NCBI GenBank assembly: GCA_019448385.1
Contig: JAGTXO010000010.1
Coordinates: 1,116,001 to 1,180,000, forward strand
DNA: 64,000 nt
Direction of reading: 5' to 3'
DNA from: Diacronema lutheri
Taxonomy: Eukaryota > Haptophyta > Pavlovophyceae > Pavlovales > Pavlovaceae
Part shown: positions 41,726 through 51,101 of the stretch, one piece after another
How positions within the stretch are numbered: position 1 is the first letter of the stretch
Layout: every line of letters begins with the position of its first letter
Translations under genes and position numbers: made by a program
Notes under the pieces: model-generated
Told to the model about the DNA's origin: nothing
What the model saw: only the letters and a program-made list of their open reading frames with translations
Database searches by the model: none

Positions 41726-42663
41726 CTTCGGACTCGCTGCCCGGCTCTGCCTGTGCGGGCGCGATGCACTCGGACTCGATGCCCGGCTCTGCCTTCGTGG
41801 GCGCGGTCGCGGGCACGGGCGCGCCCTCGACCCCGTCGCGGTTGAAGACATCGAACTCGACGCACACGCCGTGGTCCTTGAAGTCGGTGGCCTCGCTGTC
41901 GTTCGCGTAAGCCTCGGGCGAACTCGCAACGAGCGACGACATCTCGGCGTGGAGCCAGCACATCTCATGCTGCACCGCGTGTTCAGGTTCTCGAGCGCTC
42001 CGTTGAAAGAGTCACTCTCACCGAGGCGCTCGCTGCACCACACCAGATAGCCATCGAGCTTGTGAGCGTGCTCGTGCGCCCGTGCGAGGTCCTTGGAGAG
42101 CGCGTCGGCGCGCGCGCACATGCCGTCGCATGACTTGGCCGGTGTCATGCTGTGCTTCCAAGGCCTGGTGCTCGGCGTTGAGCGTGTCGTGATCCTCGCG
42201 AACGAGCTGCAACCAGCTGCAGCAGCCGCGCGACGCCGCTGTCGCCGACGATGCGCTGGAGCATGTGGCCCATGAGGTGTGCGCGGCACGTGGCGAGCGC
42301 GACGTTCTTGCGCAGCAGCGCGAGGATCCGGGCGCCGCGGACGAGCCGGCCCATGCACTTGAGCGCGTAGATTCGGCCGCACATGCACGCGCCGACGACC
42401 GAGTCGGCGGGCCCGCCGTCGAGCCAAAAGTTGGCCTCGGCCGCATCGCGGCGGCGGGCGACGCGCTGAAGGATGCGCACGCGGTAGTGCCGGTCGACGA
42501 GCAGCTCGTCGCCGAAGATCTCGTCGGGCAGCAGCTCGGAGACGTTCTGGGGGTACATGCTGTGCGAGCGTGCACGCGACGAGATCTCGTCGGGCGTGCC
42601 GTCCGTTCGTTCAGAGCAGAGCGCGTCGGACCGGCAGACAGACGATGCAGCGCGCGAAGGCAC
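41640..42663 (-). pseudogene. Degenerate helical/coiled-coil protein gene, unknown
   Basis: Coding character on the minus strand is clear but spread over more than one frame, so the copy looks broken, with a few interruptions. The N-terminal part reads MYPQNVSELLPDEIFGDELL and then GACMCGRIYALKCMGRLVRG and LATCRAHLMGHMLQRIV, a helical domain that recalls DNA-binding modules of mobile elements and large DNA viruses, though I cannot name it. Later parts are coiled coil and an acidic, Pro/Ala-rich tail. It may belong with the other element-like remains to its right. Confidence 0.4.
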
Positions 42664-42973
42664 CTGCGGCGCGCGGCGTGGCCTCGCGTGCCGTCACGAA
42701 GCCGCCTGCGCGCACTGCGGAGGCGGCGAGCGCGACGAGGGCGGGCGCGGACGAGGTGCTGAGCGGCGTCACGTACGCGCCCTCGCTCGCCGAGCTCGAC
42801 GCCGCGGCGCTGACGATGCGCGCGGCGTACCACACCGACCGCCCCTGAGACGATGCGCGGCGCCCGCGGAGGACTGGTCCGTTGGCGCGCAAACCGTGGG
42901 CGAAAGGGCGCGAAGCCAACGGCCGTCCGCGCACGTTCAAACGCGCGCATACGGGTGGCTTCCTCCCACCTTC

Positions 42974-43290
42974 GGCGCCGCTTTTCAAAAGGGTGTAGGG
43001 TGTAGGGTGTCGGATGCAAAACAAGCCCTCCCCACATTTGGGCCCGACGTCATTCCTTCTTCGAAGCCGTGACGTTACTCACATACGAGTACTTTTACTT
43101 AGTGTAGGATGGATCTATTCTCTAAGTATTTACATAGTGTAGGGTGTAGGATAAGTACGGTTATGAAAGTCCCATAGGGGGAGAAGGAATGACGCTGTGA
43201 CGGAAGAAGGAGTGACGTCGGGCCCAAATGTGGGGAGGGCTTGTTTTGCATCCTACACCCTACACCCTACACCCTTTTAGAAAGCGGCGG
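42974..43290. repeat. Inverted-repeat element with TGTAGGG-like heptamers
   Basis: Two arms of about 88 bp (42974-43062 and 43203-43290) are reverse complements with only a few differences. They flank a 140-bp AT-rich spacer. Each arm carries three tandem GGGTGTA units, and the spacer has more GTGTAGG copies. Open frames leave both arms with the same first residues MWGGLVLHPTPYTLHPF, in opposite directions. No target duplication was recognised. It could be a MITE-like hairpin element or a scar containing telomere-like repeats. Confidence 0.75.
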
Positions 43291-43439
43291 CGCCTCGGAG
43301 CATGGCGGCTCGACAGCATGGCGCCTCGACAGCATGGCGTCGTCCAGCGTCACGCCGCGTCGTGGTCCTGCCGCTCCTCCGTGGCGCACGGATGGCGCTC
43401 CTCCGTGACGCAGCCGAACGACGCCGCGGCGTCACGGCC

Positions 43440-44990
43440 CGGGCGCAGTCGCCATCCTGGACGCCACGGATGGCGAACCGGTCGACGAGATCCGGCACGA
43501 GGACGTCTGCGCCATCGCCACGCAGCTCGACTGCGTCTACACGGGGCTCACGGGCTCGATGTTTGGCACCAAGTGGAACGTGTGCGGGGTCATGCTCCCG
43601 AAGCGCGCCGAGCAGCGGCCGCAGCCCGGCTCGGACGCCTTCGCCTCGTACAGCGTGGCCGCCTGGGCCGACACGTTCGACTCCACGGGGCTGTACGTGC
43701 CCGACGAGCGCGAGCGCGCGGCGGCGCTCGCGGCGGTGGCCGGTCTGCGCACGGCGCGCGCGCCGGCCGGGCCGGGCGGGCGCGAGCTCGCGCGCGCGCA
43801 GGGCTACGATCGCGCCGAGCAGGCTGCGAGCGCGGCGGCGGCGCGCGCGGCGATGGCCGAGACCGGCCAGCAGCGCGCGCTCCACGGCGCGGTCGTCGAC
43901 TCGGCGCTGCGCGGCGTGGGCGACCGGCTGCACTTTTGCGACGCGCCGGGCGGCACGGGCAAGACGTTCGTCGAGCGCGCCATCATCGCCGCCGTGCGCG
44001 CGGATGGGCACGCGGTCGTCGTGTGCGCGTCCTCGGGCGTCGCCGCCACGCTGCTGCCCGACGGCCGCACCTTCCACTCGACCTTCAAGGTGCCCGTCGG
44101 CGCCGACTCGGACGGGCAAGCCGTTCAATGGCGTGCCGCGCTCCGAGCGCGGGCGCTCCGTGGCCGCCGCGGCGAATGATCGTGGGGGACGAGGCGCCGA
44201 TGCAGAAGCGGGGCCGCCTCGACTCGCTCGATCGGTGTTTGCGCGACGTGACGGGCGTCGACGAGCGCTTCGGCGGCAAGACGTTGCTGCTCGCCGGCGA
44301 CTTTTGCCAGTGCTTGCCGGTGGTGCGGCGCGGCTCGCGCGCGCAGATCGTGCGCTCCTGCCTCGAGTACTCGGCATCGTGGCAGCACGATCGGCCGTAC
44401 GCCTTGGTCGAGAACTCTCGCGCCTCGAACGCGGCGCGCGACACGGGCGACGCGCTCGGCGCGGGCGAGTGGGCGAAGCTGCCGCGCAGCCTCGGCGACG
44501 GCGCCTTTCCCGCGGCGGTGCCGCCTGCGGGGGCCATGCCCGGCGCATTCCCGCTCGATCCCGTGCAGCTGCCCGAGGCGTCTCGGCCTACCCGGCGGAG
44601 CTCGTAGCCACTCGCCTCCTCTCGCTCGGCGAGGGGCTGTGCAGCGGCACGCGGCTGGTCGTGCGCGGCGTGCGCGCCGGCGGCCGGCTGCTCGAGTGCG
44701 CGCGCCCCGGCGCGGCCGCCGGGCGCGACAGCACCGTGCTCATCGCGCGCATCGACCACCACTCGCCCGACGAGGGCACGTTCGCGTTTGCATGGCTGCA
44801 CCGCCAGTTCCCGGTGCGGCCGGCGTAACAAGGCGCAGGGTCAAGCGCTCGGGTGCGCGGGCGTGTGGCTCGCCGAGCCGTGCTTCACGCACGGCCAGCT
44901 CTACGTGGCCGCTTCGCGCGTCGGGCACGCGTCGCGCATCCGCTTTGCGCTTGGCCCGGACCATGTGACGCGCACCGTCGTCTTCAAAGA
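43440..44990 (+). pseudogene. PIF1/Helitron-type helicase remnant
   Basis: The core helicase motifs are all visible in order: CDAPGGTGKTFVERA (Walker A), VCASSGVAATLLPDGRTFHS, IVGDEAPMQKRGRLDSLDR (Walker B), FGGKTLLLAGDFCQCLPVV and, near the end, FTHGQLYVAASRV, which match PIF1 helicases and especially the helicase half of Helitrons. Coding is spread over several frames, so this copy looks broken, with roughly three to five interruptions; spliced alternatives cannot be fully excluded. No Rep (HUH) domain is visible nearby, so a Helitron is not proven; large DNA viruses and other big elements also carry PIF1. The upstream 120 codons are of unknown type. Confidence 0.7.
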
Positions 44991-46443
44991 GGTGCTCCGC
45001 GCGGTCAGCGGTGGCGAGGCGGCGGCGGCGGCGGCGGCATTCGCCGCGGCCGCCGTCGCCGCCGCGCGCGAATGCGCGGCGGCGGCGCGCGGTGGCGGCG
45101 GGCGCGGCGGGCGCGGCTCGGACGGCGCGCGCGGCGCCGGCGGCGGGCGGCGCGCTGGCGGCGGGCGCGACGCCGGCGCGCGGTGCTGCCCAGCACCCGC
45201 CGGCGCGACGCCCGTCGCGCCGCTCGCGGCCGACACGCAGCCGGCGGGTGCTCGCCAACACCGCGCGCCGCGCGACTGGCCCGCGTACCTGCGCGCCCTT
45301 CTAGGGCGCGCAGGGCGGCGCCAATGCGGCCGGCAAGCAGGGGCCTCAAGCCGGCGCGCTGCCCGACGCCGCGTGGGTCGCCGCCGCGCGCGTGCCGTCG
45401 GCGCTGCCGCCGTCCGGCGTCGCGCTCGCGCCGCTGCCGCAACCTCAGCCGCCGCCGCCGCCGCCGCCTGCCGGCAAGCAGGGCAAGCGCGCAGCGGCGG
45501 CGACGGCGGTGCGCGGCCCGGCGAGCAAGCGGTAGCGGTGCCGCCGAGCCGGGGGCGGGCTCCGTGGGCGACGCGGCTTGGCCCGCCACTCGCACCACTC
45601 GCGCCGGGCGCGCACAACGCGCCGTGGTCCACTGCGTGGCCGAGCGAAAATGCGGTCCTGGCACGCCATGCGGGAGAGGCCGTACAGCGCGTGAGCTTGG
45701 GCCCGTGATTTATTACTCATGGATTTATTACTCATGCCATGGCGTCGCGCCACGATTACGCCCGTGGCCCCGGCCGCCAGCCTCGCGCCGCTACGCCGTG
45801 TCGTCGCGGCCGGCGCACACAGCGAACTGTGTGTCCGCGGCACATGCCCGGCTGCTCGCGAGCTGCAAGCTTGCCGAACTGCTCGCGCTAAAATGGCGCG
45901 TTGCGGGCGTGCCCGCGCACCGCGCGTATGTTCCGCGCGTTCCAGGCGCGCCGCGCCGCGCGCCGAAGCGGCGCGCGGCGCACGTGCGGCCGCGAGCCGA
46001 AGAGGGGCCGGCGCGACCGGCCGCGAGGCAGACGCAGACGCTCGGCGTGCCGGTCGACGCGTCGTCCAAATCCGCGTCGGGCGGATGCGCGCCTAGGCCG
46101 GCGCTGCGTGCAATCGGCGCGGGTCGCCGCCGCATGACGAAGCATGCTTCCATCCGGTGCTCGGCCACGCGCTCGGGCGTAACGTTCGCGCCTGTTCGGC
46201 CGAGGCGCACTCGCCGTCCCCTCGCGCCGGCAATGCGCGTGCGTGCCAGCACGCCGGCAGCGGAGGATGCCACGGCAGCGGCGAGCGGGTCCCCGCCGGT
46301 GTGCCGCTCGGCGCCCCGTCACGCGCAACGCGCGCGCCGCCCGCTGAACGCGCACAATTGCCTGGGCAAGATCGTCCCGCGCTCACGCCGCCGTCGCATC
46401 GTTCCATGCATGGCGCCCGGCTCGTCCGTACCGCTTTCGGGCA
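44991..46443. other. Low-complexity, gene-poor stretch
   Basis: About 1.45 kb after the helicase. 45010-45550 is alanine/arginine-type GC repeat sequence. A 13-bp inverted repeat (AGCACCCGCCGGC) lies near 45190 and 45250. A 15-bp unit ATTTATTACTCATGG-like is repeated in tandem at 45709-45738. Open frames over 45760-46440 exist on both strands but none shows a family signature. Confidence 0.45.
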
Positions 46444-48122
46444 GTGCCGCGACGCCCTTTTTCAAAGGCGGGTGCCGCGCTGATTCGTCATCGGCCACCA
46501 TCCATCTGGCCCTCTAAAGCCGGTTTGCGCGTGGGCGCCCGTCCGGTGCGAGAAGCGGCTCGCGTCCTCGCGCGGGGCGCCTCCGCGCCAGGCGCCCGGC
46601 GCGCGCTCGTCTTGCCGCGCCACCACGCTGATCTGCGCCCAACCCTCGCTCGCCTATTCCCCCGTCGTTTCTGCTGCGTAGCCCGCAACAGCGCGCGCAT
46701 GACGCGTGCACGGCGCAGCGCCTGGAGCAACTTCCGAGTCGTCGGCCGGCAGCCTGTGGGGGGCGCGTTCATCGGCCCGATGTGGCCGGTGAGAGTGCCC
46801 GACGTGCCGCGTGGTGAGCGCCTGCACGGCTCGCCGGGTTCGGCGCGTTCCCAGTCGGCCTCTCTCCGACCCGCCGTAAACCTTGCGTGCGCACCCCGCA
46901 CACCCGGCGCTGCGCGGCGCGGCGCAGGCGCGAAAAACGAGGGCAGCGCGTGCTACACGACCGTCCTTATGCAATCGCTCTTCGCCCTGAACATGCTCCG
47001 TGCGATGCTTCGCTCCGCTTCGCGCCGTGCCAACAGCGTCGAGAGGGCGCGTTTTCGGGACTTTGGCACGCTGATCGAGGACACCAGGGCGCCGACACGG
47101 CTGTGTCTTGTGTCCGTCATCGACGTCATCTCGGGCCGTGGCGCGCGAAGGACGCCGCAGGATGCCGCTGAGTTCTTCCGGTTGCTGCTCGGCCGAGTGC
47201 CCGGGCTCGCTGCGGCCTTTGAAGCCGACACACGCGTCGGGCCAGTGCTCGAGCAGATCGCCGTGCCTTCAGAGGCCGGCGAGGGCATCGCCGTACTCGT
47301 CAGCGTCGGCGGCGATGCGGCGCGCGCGCTTGCACACGCTCTGGGGGGCGCCGCTGGGCCGCCGCGGGATCGCCACACGAACGCGGGCCACTCGGGCGTG
47401 CTCACGCCAGCCAGCATTGCTGTCGAGGCGCCGCGCACGACGCGCGGCAATGGCTCGCAGTGCAAGAACAACCGCGCGCTCGTGTGCGCGCCGCGGCTGC
47501 TGCTCGGCGGGCGCGACCACCTCCCCGTCGCCGGCGTGGTGCACGTGGGCGAGGGGCCGATGAGCGGGCACCTTGTCGCCATCGTGCTCCGCAACGAGGC
47601 TTGGTTTCCGTGCGACGACTACAACGTGCGGCGGCGCGCACGGTCGCTCGGTGCCGCGACCGGCGGTCGAGCGCAGCCGCGACCGCCCCGTCCTCCCGCG
47701 CGGCACGCGCGCGTGGCCTGAAAGCTCGCGCGCGCGCCTGCCGCACGCACGCGCGTTGCCCGCGCAGATCTACAACGTGCCTGAGTCCGACGCGCTGGCG
47801 TGGGCAAGTGGTGCGAGCATGCTCGTTCACAGCCGGCTCGACGTGGAGCCGTTGGACCCGGCGCTGGGCTCAGCGTCACCGCCGTCGGCCGCATCGCCTG
47901 CGTGGCCGAGCTCGGAGCCCGACGCGCCGACCTTGCCGGCAGCCTGGCCGCGGGTGCGGCAGATGGCAGCGGTGCCAACAGATGCGACGATCGGCATCGC
48001 GGAGACGGCTGCAGACATCTCTACGGCGGCGATCGGCCCAGCTGCGTGCGAGGCCCGCCAAGTTGTCTCCGTGACGCGCGCATTGCCAACAGCGGTGAGT
48101 GCGTCCTCGTCTCCGGCGGCCG

Positions 48123-48159
<37 letters not shown>

Positions 48160-48376
48160 ACACACACACACAACTCTCCCTACCTTCTTCCTCCTTTCGC
48201 ACCTCGCACGCGCACGCCGTCCGCTGTCCGCTGTCCGCGGCCCAAATTGCCTTGCGGAAGCCGAGCAGGCAGAGCCCTGCTTGGATGGCTCCAGCGCGCA
48301 TCTTGTGGATGGCGACGCTGTGGGCGAGCACGGACGCTCAAATGTGACCAGTGGCGCGCACGTGCACGTGCGCTAA
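46444..48376 (+). CDS. Ubiquitin-specific protease (peptidase C19)
   Basis: Exons 46444-47625, 47768-48094 and 48269-48376 with GT-AG introns give 538 residues; the start is uncertain because the first 150 residues look non-conserved. The Cys box is NEGSACYTTVLMQSLFAL. A QDAAEFFRLLL block follows, as in USPs (QDAxEFLxxLL). The His box is GPMSGHLVAIVLRNEAWFPCDDYN, with the Asp just after, and exon 2 opens IYNVPESDALAWASGASMLVHSR, the usual final strand. The catalytic triad therefore looks complete, though the fold is compact, about 300 residues, with no zinc-binding insert. Such enzymes remove ubiquitin from proteins. Intron 2 contains a C run of about 34 and a CA repeat. It sits between element-like remains, so it may be cargo rather than a resident gene. 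Confidence 0.75.
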
Positions 48377-49161
48377 CTGGACGTCGAGCGTGTGCGCCTT
48401 GTCCGCACGTGTGCACTCACGTGCGTCTGCGGCGATCTGCCCGGCGTAGTAGTCCGCGCGCGCGGGAGCCGCGTCGGCAGTAGGAGCAGGATAACGTACT
48501 TGCGCCTGACGAGGACGGCGAGAAGTGCGGCTTTTCGCTCGGGGTCTACCATGCCGCCGAGGTTGGCGCTGGCGCGCGTGAGGCAGTCGGAGCGCGCTGG
48601 GCCCGGGTTGAAGGCCTCACCCCGTGGGACGGGAGGATTCAAGGCGCCGAGCCGCTGCGGGTGCGGCGGGAGGCCCCGGGCGGGTGTGCTAATGCGGCTC
48701 GATGGCCGCCTGCCGGGGGGGGGGGGGGGGGGGGGGGGAGGGGGGGGGGGGGGGGGGGGCGTTGGGCCGCCCGCGGAAACGGAGGTGAGCGTGTGGGAGC
48801 GGCGCGCGTCGGCGCGCGCGGCTGGCGTGCAGCACGGATAAGTCTTGTGTGGACTTCGCGGGGCGGATCCCGGTGCAGGGATTGCCGACGTAGGCCGCGA
48901 GCGCGAGCAGGGCGGGGATGAAGACGGATGATGGGGTTGGGGCCAAGGCCGCCGCACCCGCAGCTATCACGGTGGCAGCGACCGCCACGGTCAGTGCGAG
49001 GCTCGCGTGGCCGCTGCGCGGGCAGCTCGCCCGCCAGGTCCAGGAGGGCCGGCCTGCGGCCTCAGTGCCCAGCGTTGGGCATGTCAGCGTCTGCGTCTGC
49101 GGGCCCGCCACTGCGATGGCGCATTGAGCCTGGCGCACCAAAACGCAATCGGTCCGCCGAT

Positions 49162-49194
<33 letters not shown>

Positions 49195-51101
49195 CGAGGC
49201 GTGCGCGGGGGCTTGGGGTGGGCTCCGGGTGCCGGCGCTGTGCCAGCGGCGGGCTTGGTTGACGCCGTCTCGCCGGGGCCCTTGCGCCTTGCGGCGCGAG
49301 CGTCGCGGAGGGGCGTCGGCTGCGCTGGCTCCGCGTCGGCGGTGGCGTGGGGCAGGCTCTTGTGGAGGGCGGAGCGCTCGCGCACGAGTCGGTTGCCAAG
49401 GCGGGCTGTCTGCGTGCCGTTGGGCTGCGCTTGGGCAGGTAGGACCTGCGGCCTCGGGGGCGGGCGGGTTTTCGTGTTGGGCCAGGCGGCAACGCGCACC
49501 GGCCGTGTTCGCGGCCGGCAGGCGGACGTCCGCAGCGGGGCGGAGAATGCGGGTGAAGCGCTTGCACGGGCGCGGTTCGCACCTGGCGGCCAGGCGATCA
49601 CGAACCGTTGGGTCGCCCGGCTGTTTGGTGGAGCCGAGGGCAGCAAGGATAGCGAGCTTGGCCGCCTCATCGGTGACGAGCGGCACTGTTGCCCAGCTCT
49701 GTACCTCGAAGCCCTGGATGTGCAGGCGTCGGGGAAGTTCCCGGCAGCGTCGCCTGCGTCCGTCGAGAGGCGGACCGAAGTCGCGCCCGTGCCCCCGTTG
49801 GCGACACCGAGCTCTCGCTCGTTCACACCGGCCCGCCGACGCGGGCGCGTGGTGCGCGCGCGTTGGGTGCGTGTCTGCCTCGAGCAGCGTGCCCAGTCGC
49901 AGTGTGGGCGCGTGTCCGTCTGCCTCAAAACGCCACGTGGAGGGGAAGGCGCGGGGCGGGCTCGCCGAGGAGGTGCCGCCGCTCGCTGCCACCCGGCGCG
50001 GGCTCGGGGCAGCCGTCTTCGGGTGCCGCGCTCTTCGCGCCATGCACGAACGTTCCGCCGCGCTCGCAGCGCGCGAGCGCACACACAGAGCGCGCGGCGA
50101 CCCCGGCGGGGGCAGTGCGTCCCGGTGGCACTCGCGGGCGCGCGCCTGGCCTGGGCGCAGCTGGGCGCGTTGCCGCCCGCGCAGCGAGCCGCCCGCGCGC
50201 CTCGCCGCGCGCGCGCTTCGTCGCACGCGTGCGCCCTGCATGCACGCGCACAGCGCGCGGCGGCTCGGCGCAGTGCAAGGCAGAGCGTGCTGCAACGGTT
50301 GCGAGGGCGCGCACGCGCGGCGCGGCGCGCCCCTGTGTGGTCGCCTGCGCGCGGCGCGTGGTCCGGACGCAGCTCGGTGGCGTGATGCCGTTCGTGCAAC
50401 ACAGTGCGCGTGAGAGCCGCACGTGCACACCTGCAGTGCAACGCGGCATTGCGCGCGTTGCGTGGGCGGAGCGCGGCTGGATGTGCTTGAGGTCGCGCAG
50501 CATGCCGCGCGCCGCGCGCTGTGCGGCGCAGCGAGTCGGCCATGCCCCTGGTCCTCGTCTCCGGGGGGGGGGGGGGGGGGGGTGGTGGTGGCAACCAGGA
50601 TCCGCCAGCGCGTGGTGGGCGCCGTCCAACTCCCAGCCAGGATGCGCCCCGTTCTTCCCCGACACTCTCCGTCCAAACCCGCCGCCCAGCCTGCCGCCGC
50701 ACCCGCCGCCAACGCCGCCGCGCACCCATCCGCCGAGCTCACCTCGCGCGCGCTCGCGCTCACGCTGCGCGACGAGGCTGCGCAGGCCGGCGCGCGGCCG
50801 TGCAGAGCAGCGCAGGCCGGCGCGCGGCCGCGCGCGCGCGCTCACGTTGCGGCCGCGCAGCGAGCTTTCGCCGCGTCGCAGCCCCTCCGAGCAGCCACGA
50901 TGCACGCCCCCGGAGGACGTTGGCCGCGCTCGGAGGCCGCGCTCGGGCGCGCAAAGAGAGGCGGCGCGGGCAAACGAGTAGGCTCGGCGCGCTGGCGGGT
51001 CCTGGTTGTGGGAGAGCGGGGCATTCTCCAGGGCATCATGTAAATTCTCCCAAGTATCATCCGGGCCGCCATCCGGACACTGACGTGCCCACAGTCTGCA
51101 G
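48377..51101. other. Low-complexity spacer with G/C homopolymers; possible minus-strand gene
   Basis: G runs on the plus strand lie at about 48717-48760, 49163-49194 and 50563-50582. Between them the minus strand has coherent pieces: TVAVAATVIAAGAAALAP plus ALLALAAYVGNPCTG (hydrophobic, near 48860-49010), SWATVPLVTDEAAKLAILAA (near 49660) and NLGGMVDPERKAALLAVLV (near 48520). On that strand each C run is followed by an AG, as in a polypyrimidine tract before an acceptor, so a spliced minus-strand gene is conceivable. I cannot assign a family or a reliable start. Confidence 0.35.
50592..51008. repeat. Short inverted repeat pair
   Basis: A 21-bp arm starting CAACCAGGA at 50592-50612 recurs inverted at 50988-51008 with one mismatch. 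The ends lie next to a G run and just upstream of the giant gene's start. It may bound a small terminal-inverted-repeat element. Confidence 0.45.

Noticed and set aside
42645-42848. Small plus-strand frame of 67 residues ending AAYHTDRP
   Set aside because: GC-ending codons but no family, no clear context, and it overlaps the start of the minus-strand degenerate gene.
42018-44607. Two divergent open frames both beginning MWGGLVLHPTPYTLHPF
   Set aside because: The shared start is simply encoded by the inverted repeat; downstream both are arginine-rich readings antisense to or out of frame with better coding.
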